DNA of 64,000 bases from Brachymonas denitrificans (GTDB lineage Bacteria; Pseudomonadota; Gammaproteobacteria; Burkholderiales; Burkholderiaceae_C), in the NCBI RefSeq assembly GCF_907163135.1, contig NZ_CAJQUA010000001.1, positions 2,123,001 to 2,187,000 of the forward strand, read 5' to 3'. The notes under the pieces are model-generated. The model made no database searches, was not told where the DNA came from, and saw nothing but the letters and a program-made list of their open reading frames with translations. How positions within the stretch are numbered: position 1 is the stretch's first letter; every line of letters starts with the position of its first letter. The translations under genes were made by a program, and so were the position numbers. Below, piece by piece: positions 34,761-43,693 of the stretch.

Positions 34761-36245
34761 ATGTCTGCCGAAGCCCTTGAACCCGCCAGTGTGCCTGATA
34801 CGGCCTTGTGGCAGGCCTGCATGGATGTGCTGGCCCAGGATGTGCCTGCCCAGCAGTTCAACACCTGGATCCGCCCGCTGCAGGCGCGCGCGCAGGGCGA
34901 GGCGCTGGTGGTGGAGGTGGCCAACCGCTTCAAGCTGGACTGGATCCGTGCGCAGTACCTGCCGCGCATCCAGCAGATCCTGGACCAGCTGGCCGACCAG
35001 CCGGTGGCGCTGGAGCTGACGATTGCCGCGCGCCAGGCGCGCCCTGCCGTGGCCCGCACCGCGCTGCGTGCTGCCGCCATGGCTGCCGCGCCCGCCCCCA
35101 CGGCCGAGTACCGCAATGGCGGCGCCCCGGCCGCAGCGCCGCAGGGCGCTTATGGCGGCAACGCCTACCAGCACGACATCTGGCAAAGCGTCGATCCCGT
35201 CGCCGCCTTGCAGCCGCCCCCCCAGGCCACCCGCCTCGATCCGGCCCGCACCTTCGAGAATCTGGTCGAGGGTAGCGCCAACCGCATGGCACGTGCCGCC
35301 GCCATGCACGTGGCCAGCACGCCGGGCCAGCTGTACAACCCGCTGTTCATCTACGGCGGCGTCGGTCTGGGCAAGACGCACCTGCTGCAGGCCGTGGGCA
35401 ACAAGCTGCTGGAGCTCAAGCCCAACGCCCGCGTGCTCTACACCCACGCCGAACAGTTCGTGTCGGACGTGGTCAAGTCCTACCAGCGCAAGACCTTCGA
35501 CGAATTCAAGTCGCGCTACCACTCGCTCGACCTGCTGATGATCGACGACGTGCAGTTCTTTGCCGGCAAGGACAAGACGCAGGAAGAATTCTTCAACGCC
35601 TTCGAGGCGCTGCTGTCCAAGCGCAGCCATATCGTGATGACCAGCGACACCTATCCCAAGGGCCTGGCCAACATCACCGAGCGTCTGGTGTCGCGTTTCG
35701 ACTCCGGCCTGACGGTGGCGATCGAACCGCCCGAGCTGGAAATGCGCGTGGCGATCCTGATGAACAAGGCGCAGGCCGAGGGACGCGAGCTGCCCGAGGA
35801 CGTGGCCTTCTTCGTCGCCAAGAACGTGCGCGCCAACGTGCGCGAGCTGGAAGGCGCGCTGCAGAACATCCTGGCCTATTCGCGCTTCAGCGGCCGCCCC
35901 ATTGATATTCAATTGGTGCGCGAGGCGCTGCGCGACCTGCTGTCGATCAAGAACCGCCAGATCAGCGTGGAGAACATCCAGAAGACGGTGGCGGATTTCT
36001 ACAAGATCAAGGTCGCCGACATGCACAGCAAGAAGCGCCCGGCCAACATCGCCCGCCCGCGCCAGATTGCCATGTATCTGGCCAAGGAAATGACTCAGAA
36101 GAGCCTGCCCGAAATCGGCGAGATGTTCGGCGGGCGCGACCATACCACGGTGCTGCATGCGGTGCGCAAGATCGGCGGCGAGCGCGCCAACGATCCGGAT
36201 CTGAACCAGCAGCTGCACGTGCTGGAGCAGACCATCAAGGGCTGA
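34761..36245 (+). CDS. dnaA: Chromosomal replication initiator DnaA
   Basis: DnaA binds the origin and opens DNA for replication. The 494-residue protein has domain I ([22 protein letters not shown]), a Pro/Ala-rich domain II, and the AAA+ domain with Walker A GGVGLGKT (199-206) and Walker [11 protein letters not shown]. The C-terminal DNA-binding domain carries the signature [15 protein letters not shown]. The ATG at 34761 is chosen since it starts shortly before domain I; an ATG at 34647 would add 38 residues unlike the family. dnaN does not follow; instead a convergent siderophore synthetase gene does, so the normal dnaA-dnaN operon is broken in this genome. Confidence 0.97.
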   Translation: MSAEALEPASVPDTALWQACMDVLAQDVPAQQFNTWIRPLQARAQGEALVVEVANRFKLDWIRAQYLPRIQQILDQLADQPVALELTIAARQARPAVARTALRAAAMAAAPAPTAEYRNGGAPAAAPQGAYGGNAYQHDIWQSVDPVAALQPPPQATRLDPARTFENLVEGSANRMARAAAMHVASTPGQLYNPLFIYGGVGLGKTHLLQAVGNKLLELKPNARVLYTHAEQFVSDVVKSYQRKTFDEFKSRYHSLDLLMIDDVQFFAGKDKTQEEFFNAFEALLSKRSHIVMTSDTYPKGLANITERLVSRFDSGLTVAIEPPELEMRVAILMNKAQAEGRELPEDVAFFVAKNVRANVRELEGALQNILAYSRFSGRPIDIQLVREALRDLLSIKNRQISVENIQKTVADFYKIKVADMHSKKRPANIARPRQIAMYLAKEMTQKSLPEIGEMFGGRDHTTVLHAVRKIGGERANDPDLNQQLHVLEQTIKG

Positions 36246-36323
36246 TCAGACCTTCGCGCGCCGCTGGCGCCTTCGCAAAGCGCCCATGCATGCGGCAGCC
36301 AGACGTGCCAACGCCACAGGTGC

Positions 36324-36337
36324 GCCCCGGCCGGGGC
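36324..36337. repeat. GC-rich palindrome between dnaA and the siderophore synthetase gene
   Basis: GCCCCGGCCGGGGC is a perfect 14-bp palindrome between the ends of two convergent genes. It lacks a loop and T-run, so it is at most a weak terminator. Confidence 0.3.
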
Positions 36338-36348
36338 ACATTCGGCTG

Positions 36349-38160
36349 TCAGGAGCCCCGCAGGGGATTGGGCATGCGCAGCACCACGTCGTCCGAACTG
36401 TTGTTCAGGCGCATGCGCAGGAAGGATTTGGCCGGCCAGGGATGGCGCAGGATGGCATCGCGCTCGTCCTGCCAGCGTCGGGGATCCACCCGTGGCTGCA
36501 GCCGCATGAACAGGCGCTCCAGGCCCTGCTGCAGCAGGGCCAGATAGGATTGCGCGGACTGCCCGTAGACAGCAGCCAGCGCGCGCGCCAGCTCGATGAG
36601 ATGGCACAGCAGGAAGGCGTGCATGACCTTGTCGCGTACCGGATGCACCTCCTCGTACAAGGTCAAACCCGCCCGGTAAGGCTGCAGGCGCAAACCTTGA
36701 ACCTGCAGCGTCGGCGCATGCACGCGTACATCACCGAAATCACGCACCAGCAGCCGACTCGGCTGGCCGCGCGCATCCAGCACGACAAAGCTGTTCTGCT
36801 GGTGCGCTTCTAGAGCAATGCCATAGATCAGATACAGCTGCAGTACTGCCTGCAGCGCCATCTCCACATAGGCCAGGTAAAAGGCCCGCGCGCCTTCTGC
36901 ATGGTCGCCATAGCCCTGCGCCACGGCATCGGTCACCAGCAAGCGCCCGTCGAACGGCGACGGGGCAAACAATGCCCCCACTGGCACGGTCTGCTCGCCA
37001 GCGGCGGTCAACGTGACCGGATGACGACGATACAGCACGCTCAGGTGACGGGATACGTCGTCATTGCCCTCGGGGTGTCGGTAATGCAACCCCGCCAACT
37101 CATCGACACAGGCCAGGTGCCGGCGAATCTCCGGCTCACGCGCCAGCACATCGCGCAGCAACACGGTCAGGCGTGGCCCCATCACCGTCGACTTGGGTGA
37201 AACGGTGCGCTCAGCCGATGTCAGCCATAACGAGACCGGGAGCTTAATGTGCGGTACGGCTGCACCCTGCTCGCAGCTCACGGTACGAAAGGACATGGTC
37301 GGCGCCGCTGGCCAGTGCACTTCCTCCAGCAGTATCAAATCCCCTTCTTCCAGCAGGCGGGCAAAGCGCTGGGACACGCTGTACCTGGCTTGCCAGGGAT
37401 GCAACGGCAAGGGCAGCCAGTCACCGGCACGCATCCCGCGCCGCGCCAGCGCATGCTGCCAGGCTAGGGCGACCTGCGGCCACTGCTGGCCAAACCAGTC
37501 CCGGTAATCGGCAATCTCCGGCACCTGTGTCACGTTGGCACGCTCAATGCGCAAGGCGGCCAGCACCAGCGCCAGCCGCGCTCCGAATTCGGGGGACCAA
37601 GCCAGCACCTGCTGGGCGGTCAGGCCCCCTTTGGCCTTGTAGGTGGGATGGGTCGGGTGGCCCTGCGTGCCCCACTGTTCCAGCAGCAGCAAGGCGCGGG
37701 CAGCATCGATCTCACGCAAGGCACCGAGAAAACGGCTTGACGTCGCCCCGGCATAGTCAGCCCTCAGCTTCCTGCCCCAGCACTTGCGGTGCGCCATCGC
37801 CAGCGCATCATTGGCAACACTGTTGTCCAGCTCCAGCTCCAGCCGATCGACGGCAGCTGGATCGATCTTGTCGTGCAAGGGCGCCACCAGCCGCAGCAGC
37901 GCGGCTGCGGTTTCCATCGTTACGGCATGTTCATGCCGACTGTGGCAGACCACGGCTTCAGGCGCTTGCCAGAGGTCGTCGCAGGCTGCATTCGGGCGCA
38001 TGCGGGTCAACTGCAGCGTGCGTGCATCATCGAGCGGCAGCCAGGCTGAACCTTCCCGGTAGGTCAACCGGTCTTGCGGCAACATCCCTTCGCGCAGCAT
38101 GGCCGCCAGCGTGCGTTGCAGGCAACGCCGGTGTGCCTGCGCCATCCATGCATCGTCCAC
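36349..38160 (-). CDS. IucA/IucC-family NIS siderophore synthetase
   Basis: NIS synthetases couple a carboxylate such as citrate to an amine or alcohol by adenylation, building hydroxamate or carboxylate siderophores. The 603-residue product has the ATP/substrate motif GHPTHPTYKAKGG, LHPWQ, KLPVSLW, the HQQN motif (EAHQQNSFVV) and RDFGDVR, then a FhuF-like C-terminal region. The first codon is GTG at 38160 with AAGGGGGCGACG before it; an ATG five codons on is possible. No other siderophore gene is adjacent, so it would need partners elsewhere. A Fur box lies about 100 bases upstream. Base composition is lower in GC than flanking dnaA, which hints at transfer. Confidence 0.88.
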   Translation of the reverse strand: MDDAWMAQAHRRCLQRTLAAMLREGMLPQDRLTYREGSAWLPLDDARTLQLTRMRPNAACDDLWQAPEAVVCHSRHEHAVTMETAAALLRLVAPLHDKIDPAAVDRLELELDNSVANDALAMAHRKCWGRKLRADYAGATSSRFLGALREIDAARALLLLEQWGTQGHPTHPTYKAKGGLTAQQVLAWSPEFGARLALVLAALRIERANVTQVPEIADYRDWFGQQWPQVALAWQHALARRGMRAGDWLPLPLHPWQARYSVSQRFARLLEEGDLILLEEVHWPAAPTMSFRTVSCEQGAAVPHIKLPVSLWLTSAERTVSPKSTVMGPRLTVLLRDVLAREPEIRRHLACVDELAGLHYRHPEGNDDVSRHLSVLYRRHPVTLTAAGEQTVPVGALFAPSPFDGRLLVTDAVAQGYGDHAEGARAFYLAYVEMALQAVLQLYLIYGIALEAHQQNSFVVLDARGQPSRLLVRDFGDVRVHAPTLQVQGLRLQPYRAGLTLYEEVHPVRDKVMHAFLLCHLIELARALAAVYGQSAQSYLALLQQGLERLFMRLQPRVDPRRWQDERDAILRHPWPAKSFLRMRLNNSSDDVVLRMPNPLRGS

Positions 38161-38260
38161 CGTCGCCCCCTTGCCTGTTCGGCGCCCCCACGCGCCTGAT
38201 CCACCTTTGTTGCAGAATCGTCGACCATCCTGCTTTGATCCAGGAGATCAACTATACATT

Positions 38261-38281
38261 CGTAATAATAATCATTATTAC
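38261..38281 (-). promoter_or_regulatory. Fur box upstream of the siderophore synthetase gene
   Basis: CGTAATAATAATCATTATT matches 15 of 19 positions of the E. coli Fur consensus, and GTAATAATAATCATTATTAC is an inverted repeat with 8-bp arms. On the minus strand a TATAGT -10-like element follows closely. Iron-dependent repression of the synthetase gene is inferred. Confidence 0.75.
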
Positions 38282-38394
38282 ATCTTGTTTTATGCGCATT
38301 GCCTGTTAAGTAGGAACCTGTTTTGTAGCACGGCAATTCGACGAGCCTGTGTCGGACGCCACCGCGACCTGTGAGGATCTGGAAGGGGCGCCCC

Positions 38395-40428
38395 TCAGCG
38401 GCCGCCGAGAATATCGCCACGGGACAGCCCGTAACGTTCCATCTTCGCGTAGAGCGTGCTCTTGGCAATGCCCAAGCGCCGAGCCGCTTCGGTGAAGTTG
38501 CCGTGGCTCGCACGCACCGCGCGCGCGATAAGCACCTCCTCGCTCTCTGCCATGCTGGGTACGATGCGCTCATCTGCCGGCTCAGCGCCGCGGGAAGACG
38601 TATCCGTCACAATATCCAGGGAATGGTGGTCGATATCGACGTCGTAGTCGCCCACCGCATCCCGAAGATTCATCAGCACGCTGCCTTCGATCACATTGCG
38701 CAACTCACGGACATTGCCTGGCCAAGTGTAAGCCTGCAGTGTCTGCCTTGCACGTACCGACAACTGCCCCGGCACACGCCCATGTTGCTCCAGGCTGCGT
38801 TGCAGGAAGCGCTCTGCCAGCAGCACAATGTCGCGAGTCCGCGCCCGCAGTGGCGGGATGCGCAATGTGGTCACGGCAATGCGGTAGTACAGATCCATGC
38901 GGAAGCGCCCCGCTGCCACTTCCTGCCGCAAGTCGCGATGCGTAGCCGCAATCAGGCGGAAGCTCGCCTTGCGCGGCGTGGTTTCGCCGAGAGGATAGTA
39001 TTCACCCTGCTCAAGCACGCGCAGCAGCTGGGGCTGCAGGTCGAGCGGCATTTCGCCAATCTCGTCCAGAAACAGCGTGCCTCCTGCTGCAGCCTCCACC
39101 TTGCCCGTCATGCCTCCCTTGCGCGCCCCGGTAAACGCGCCTTCGCCGTAGCCGAACAGCTCACTGACTAACAGCTCACGTGACAGGCCGCCGCAATTGA
39201 GCGCCACATAGGGACCATGGCTGGCATGAATGCCCTTGGCAAACTCCTCCTTGCCAACCCCGGTTTCGCCCAGGAGCAGCACTGCCGACCGGGAGCGCGC
39301 AAGCAGTTCGGCACGCTCGAGCACCTCCCGCATGCCTGCATCCTCGGTGAGAACATGGGCGAAGTTGTCCGAAGGTGGCGTTCGCCAGGAGTGCGCAGCG
39401 TCGGACTGCTGGCCGGTGACAACAGAGCCCCCCGCGGGCGGCAACCAGGACGATCTGGCCGCCGCTGCCTGCGGAATGATCACCAGAGTGCCGATCTTTT
39501 TGCCCCCGACCTGCAACGGCTCCAGCCATTCGGCTTTCAGCCAGTCCGGCAACGACGATCGGGCCTGAACCAGCCCCTGTCCAAGCGCCAATGCCGGCAA
39601 GCGACGCACGGCCGTCAGGTCCATGGTCCGCCCGCCTTCCAGCACCACGGACTGAGCAAGCTCGTTCGCCTTCACCAGTCCGCCGCGTCGGTCGAACAAG
39701 GCGATCGCCGTGCGTCCGTCGGAACGCCAGTGCCCCATCACCTGCTCCAGCAGGCGATAGCGGCGCTCCAGCTCGTTCAGGCGCATGCGGCTTTCGATGC
39801 GACTGGCAGTCGTCACCGCCAACGCCAGGCTTTGCGGGCTGTAGCTGCTGCTCAGACCGGAAACGTCCACCACCCCCACGATGTCTCCATCCAGCGGATG
39901 CCGCACCACGGTCGCCGAGCAGGTCCAGTTCTTGATGCCGGCGCAGAAGTGCTCCGACGAATGGATTTGCACAGGCTGTTCCACCGCTAGTGCCGTGCCG
40001 ATGGCATTGGTGCCGCACAGCGCCTCGCTCCAGTTCGCACCGGGCATCAGGTGGATCGAAGCGGCTGCGTCCTGGGTGCGCAGATCCCCTTCGGCATTCA
40101 GAATGGTGCCGGAGGTATCCGCCAGCAGCATCATGGACCCGGTTTCCGCCAGAAGGTCGCGTGCCTGCGCCATGATGGGCGCGCTCGCTTCGAGCATGTC
40201 GCCCAGATTGGTGCGCAGCAACACCAGGTCGTCATCCGAGACTGGCGTCGGGCCAGATATGCGGTGCGGGTCCACATTGGCCTTGCGGCAGCCCTGCCAG
40301 GACATGTCCACCAGGCTGCGCAATTGCTTGCGCCCCTCGGGATCGCCACGTACAAAGGATTCCCAGGCGTTGCGCACCGCGCTTTCCAGTCGCGGGTCGG
40401 CAAACAACTGCTCGAACTGGATCACCAT
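38395..40428 (-). CDS. acxR: Sigma-54-dependent activator of acetone carboxylase genes (AcxR/AcoR type)
   Basis: The 677-residue enhancer-binding protein has an N-terminal GAF-like sensor part (about 60-220, with [17 protein letters not shown]). A central AAA+ domain carries Walker [11 protein letters not shown], the sigma-54 contact loop [12 protein letters not shown] and Walker [16 protein letters not shown]-terminal Fis-type helix-turn-helix follows ([18 protein letters not shown]). The start at 40428 has GGAGAGAGG in front. It lies behind acxC in the same orientation but after a strong terminator, so it has its own promoter. The match to AcoR/AcxR regulators plus its place next to acxABC support the name; ketones or alcohols would be expected inducers. 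Confidence 0.88.
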   Translation of the reverse strand: MVIQFEQLFADPRLESAVRNAWESFVRGDPEGRKQLRSLVDMSWQGCRKANVDPHRISGPTPVSDDDLVLLRTNLGDMLEASAPIMAQARDLLAETGSMMLLADTSGTILNAEGDLRTQDAAASIHLMPGANWSEALCGTNAIGTALAVEQPVQIHSSEHFCAGIKNWTCSATVVRHPLDGDIVGVVDVSGLSSSYSPQSLALAVTTASRIESRMRLNELERRYRLLEQVMGHWRSDGRTAIALFDRRGGLVKANELAQSVVLEGGRTMDLTAVRRLPALALGQGLVQARSSLPDWLKAEWLEPLQVGGKKIGTLVIIPQAAAARSSWLPPAGGSVVTGQQSDAAHSWRTPPSDNFAHVLTEDAGMREVLERAELLARSRSAVLLLGETGVGKEEFAKGIHASHGPYVALNCGGLSRELLVSELFGYGEGAFTGARKGGMTGKVEAAAGGTLFLDEIGEMPLDLQPQLLRVLEQGEYYPLGETTPRKASFRLIAATHRDLRQEVAAGRFRMDLYYRIAVTTLRIPPLRARTRDIVLLAERFLQRSLEQHGRVPGQLSVRARQTLQAYTWPGNVRELRNVIEGSVLMNLRDAVGDYDVDIDHHSLDIVTDTSSRGAEPADERIVPSMAESEEVLIARAVRASHGNFTEAARRLGIAKSTLYAKMERYGLSRGDILGGR

Positions 40429-40640
40429 ATCCTCTCTCCACTCGGCATGCGGGCTGGCCGCAAACCGCCTGCTTTCAAGTGCGTCTCCATACTTGCATGA
40501 CAACCATAATGAATTGGTAGGGAGTCGATTCTTCAATGAACGTCCCTGCGGGACAATGCCAACTTTCCCTAGCGAAATCGGGCCCATCCGCCGTCAATTC
40601 TCGCAATCACTTACACCTCGTTCGATTTTCGGACGCTTCC

Positions 40641-40669
40641 AAAAAAAAACCGCCCGGGTCCGGGCGGTT
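40641..40669 (-). terminator. Intrinsic terminator after acxC
   Basis: A perfect 10-bp stem AACCGCCCGG / CCGGGCGGTT (loop GT) is followed on the minus strand by nine T. It ends the acxABC transcript 44 bases after acxC and separates it from acxR. Confidence 0.9.
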
Positions 40670-40712
40670 GGCCAAGGCAATGCTGGCCCAGTGCGAAGGA
40701 CGAAAAACTCCC

Positions 40713-41216
40713 TCAGGCGCGTGCCGGCAACGGCAAATTCACCCACTCCTTGTAGAAGGTTTCGATATCCGGCTCGAAGTCGTGGATCACTGGGTACCAG
40801 GGCGTGGGTGCCTCCACGTCGTGCATCGTACCGCACTCGGGACAGTAGTACTCGCGGTAGACCTGCCACTGGGTGTCAGGCGACATCAGTTCGGGGTAGA
40901 TCTCGCCCATGGCATCCTTGGTCTCGCGCACGTAGACATTGGCCTGCAGCTTCCAGTTCTCGCGGTAGTCACCAAAGCTATGGCCGCAGTCACACTTGGT
41001 TTCCCACTTCCTGGTCTTGGCATCGCTGACGATATAAAGGTGCGGACCCAGCGGCAGCACGATCTGATCCTTCATGCCGGTTTTTTCCTGCAAGGCCTTC
41101 ACATACATCTGAAAGCGCTCGCCATCCTTGGGCATGGAGAGCATGCGCATCGTGGTGTCCCAGTCCAGGCGACCGTCGACCATATTGCTAATTTGTTCCT
41201 GTGTGTACTGACTCAT
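40713..41216 (-). CDS. acxC: Acetone carboxylase gamma subunit
   Basis: This is the smallest subunit of the acetone carboxylase heterohexamer, which makes acetoacetate from acetone, bicarbonate and ATP. The 167 residues show QISNMVDGRLDWDTTMRMLS at the N-terminus and two cysteine pairs, KCDCGHSF and YYCPECGT, that fit a zinc site in this family. The length agrees with the 19-20 kDa gamma subunit of Xanthobacter. It lies 125 bases after acxB and before a strong terminator, so it closes the operon. Confidence 0.93.
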   Translation of the reverse strand: MSQYTQEQISNMVDGRLDWDTTMRMLSMPKDGERFQMYVKALQEKTGMKDQIVLPLGPHLYIVSDAKTRKWETKCDCGHSFGDYRENWKLQANVYVRETKDAMGEIYPELMSPDTQWQVYREYYCPECGTMHDVEAPTPWYPVIHDFEPDIETFYKEWVNLPLPARA

Positions 41217-41341
41217 GGTTGTCTCCAGAAAATAAGGTGTACTCGAATCTCAGAGGGTGTCCCGGCAGCCGGCGCTGACCTGGAAGCAGGCCGTGCAGGG
41301 GATGCGCGACAGCCGGGGCGAGCTACGTGTCCAGCAGGGGC

Positions 41342-43660
41342 TTATTCCTCTACCAGCGTCACGACCGTCACGTCGGGCATCTTGCTCAGGTCCATGCGGA
41401 ACTTGGAGCCATAGCTGGGAACATCCAGTTCGCTCTCGTCCAGCACCCACTCGGGCGGCAGCGTCCAGAAGCTGCGGAACTCATCCAGGAACTTGCTGGA
41501 CAGGCCGAAGCTGGTGGCATACATGTGCTGCACCGGCGTGGCGGCATCTTTGCGCAGAATGCGTTCGCGCTCTGTCTTCATCCACTCCTTCACGGGCTTC
41601 GAGCGGGCCACACGCTCCTTGCGCATTTCGGTACGGCGGGCTTTTGTCGCTTCCGCGTCGACATGCCAGATGCCTTTCTCGTCCTGACTGCAGACAGCGC
41701 CGTAGACCTTTTCGGCATACTCGGGCAGCAGGCAATCACCATTCAGATCCTTCGCAATTGCATCCACTTCACGATCAATCGGATCGCCAAAACCCGGGCC
41801 ACCGCGCAAATAGTTCAGGTACAGGTCGTAGTTGTCGTAGCAGTCCTCAGTCGTCATGCACTGGTTGTCGCGCTTGACCACGGCACCGCGGGACAGGTGC
41901 TTTTCGTACTCGCCATCGTCCGGATTGCTGTCGCCACCCAGGGGCAGGCTCAGGCCCTTGGCAATGCGGTCCTTCAGGCCGGTCTTGTGCGCTTCGAAGC
42001 GGTAGCCAGTGGCAGACGGGTAGCCGCCCATCATGCCCCAGTCGCTATTCATGTAGCCATTGCCCATGAAGAACATGGTCCAGTCCTGGGCGTTCCAAAC
42101 CATGCGCAGCGTCTCGAAACCGTTGCCGCCACGGTATTTGCCGTAGCCCCCGGAGTTCTTCTTGATGTTGCGCCCCATGTACAGCAACGGTTCCGCCATT
42201 TCCCAAATCTCGATATCGCCCATATCGCCTTCGGGATTCCAGATGGCGGCAGCGTGGTTCAGGCCGTCCTTGATGGCACAGGCCCCGGTACCGCAGCTCG
42301 AGGCCTCGAAACTGTTTACGGCATGGATTTCGCCATCCTGGTTGATACCGCCGCCCTGCAGCCAGTTCGACGTATTGGCGTTGCCGGCGTTGACCTCTTC
42401 CAGATAGCCGCGGCTGAAGTAGGCTTGTCCCAGTCCGCGCCACAGCGCCGACCAGCCGGAAACCAAGAAGTGCCAGGCATAGGCGTGGCCGGTGCGGCGG
42501 TCATCCGGATTGCACCAAGCACCCTTGGGCAGGTGGAACTCGGTGCCATAGTAAGCGCCATCGTTGATGCGCTGCGTCGGCACCAGCGTCTGGCACATCA
42601 TCACCCAGATGCCGGACGTGAAGGCCACCTGGTGCGCGTTGAAGGTATGCCAGCCCCAGCGGTTGGCGCCTTCAAAATCGAGCCGCCACTTGCCATCGCT
42701 TCTGATCGTCATCTCGCAGGGCGAGTGCATAATCGAATCCAGCTTGGCAAACGCGTTGGAAGTCTGCACGTCTTCATGCTTGTAGGGCACGTCCACGAAC
42801 GACACCTTGCGGTACTTGCCCGGCAGCGTCATCGCCTTGATGCGTGTGCCCAGGCCCCGACGACCTTCCTCGCTTACCTCGTGGCTGAACTTCAGGTAGT
42901 CCTCCAGCCCTTCTTCCGCCACCACTTCCTCGATCAGGTCACGGATCATGTGGCAGCCGGCGATACGGGTTTTCTCGTCCAGGATCCAGTACTTGGGCGT
43001 ACGCACCGAACGCTGGGATTCGTGTAGCCAGTCACGGAACGGCTGGTCGTTGGCACCGGTCTTGCGGCAAGTGATCATGTAGCCGTCACCAAAGCGCTGT
43101 GCCTGGCCGGTGGACATGGAACCCGGCGTTACAGCACCGGTATCGATCACGTGCGTCACGCCACCGACCCAACCAATCAGCTTGCCCTTGACGAAAATCG
43201 GCACGATGGTGGCGATATCGCAGGGGTGCACGTTGCCGATGGCGCAGTCGTTGTTGGTGAACATGTCGCCCGGGTTGATGCCGGGGTTGTTCTCCCAGTC
43301 ATTCTCGATCATGTACTTGATCGCCGCGCCCATGGTGCCCACGTGGATGATGATGCCAGTGGACGTCAGCACGCAGTCGCCGGCGGCGTTGTAAAGCGTG
43401 AAGCACAGTTCGCCTTCCTGCTCCACGATCGGGCTCGCGGCAATCTTCTTGGCCGTTTCACGTGCATGCACCAAGCCACCACGCAGCTTGGAAAACAGTT
43501 TTTCGTACTTGATCGGATCGCTCTCGCGCAGTTCCAGCCTGCTCAGGCCATCGTAGTGCCCTGTGTTGGCAGTGCGCTCCAGGATGCCGTCGCGGAATTG
43601 CTTGAGGGTCTGGCCGTTGCCCAGCAGGTCGGCAAATTGGGGTTTGAGTACAGCATTCAT
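41342..43660 (-). CDS. acxB: Acetone carboxylase alpha subunit (hydantoinase B/oxoprolinase family)
   Basis: This 772-residue subunit belongs to the HyuB family and in acetone carboxylase holds the Mn site where carboxyphosphate-derived CO2 meets the acetone enolate. Seen in the sequence: GDCVLTSTGIIIHVGTMGAA, GDMFTNNDCAIGNVHPCD (probable metal-binding region), and GGYGKYRGGNGFETLRMVW. The size fits the 85 kDa alpha subunit. AAGGAG precedes the ATG. acxA is 33 bases upstream, acxC 125 bases downstream. The gene name follows the Xanthobacter acxABC scheme, where acxB encodes alpha. Confidence 0.95.
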   Translation of the reverse strand: MNAVLKPQFADLLGNGQTLKQFRDGILERTANTGHYDGLSRLELRESDPIKYEKLFSKLRGGLVHARETAKKIAASPIVEQEGELCFTLYNAAGDCVLTSTGIIIHVGTMGAAIKYMIENDWENNPGINPGDMFTNNDCAIGNVHPCDIATIVPIFVKGKLIGWVGGVTHVIDTGAVTPGSMSTGQAQRFGDGYMITCRKTGANDQPFRDWLHESQRSVRTPKYWILDEKTRIAGCHMIRDLIEEVVAEEGLEDYLKFSHEVSEEGRRGLGTRIKAMTLPGKYRKVSFVDVPYKHEDVQTSNAFAKLDSIMHSPCEMTIRSDGKWRLDFEGANRWGWHTFNAHQVAFTSGIWVMMCQTLVPTQRINDGAYYGTEFHLPKGAWCNPDDRRTGHAYAWHFLVSGWSALWRGLGQAYFSRGYLEEVNAGNANTSNWLQGGGINQDGEIHAVNSFEASSCGTGACAIKDGLNHAAAIWNPEGDMGDIEIWEMAEPLLYMGRNIKKNSGGYGKYRGGNGFETLRMVWNAQDWTMFFMGNGYMNSDWGMMGGYPSATGYRFEAHKTGLKDRIAKGLSLPLGGDSNPDDGEYEKHLSRGAVVKRDNQCMTTEDCYDNYDLYLNYLRGGPGFGDPIDREVDAIAKDLNGDCLLPEYAEKVYGAVCSQDEKGIWHVDAEATKARRTEMRKERVARSKPVKEWMKTERERILRKDAATPVQHMYATSFGLSSKFLDEFRSFWTLPPEWVLDESELDVPSYGSKFRMDLSKMPDVTVVTLVEE

Positions 43661-43693
43661 GATGTGTTGTCTCCTTGTGTTCGATGGTGGGAC

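Noticed and set aside
40429-40640. TTGACG with a 17-base spaced CGCTAG as the acxR promoter
   Set aside because: The -10 element matches the consensus poorly, so it was not listed.
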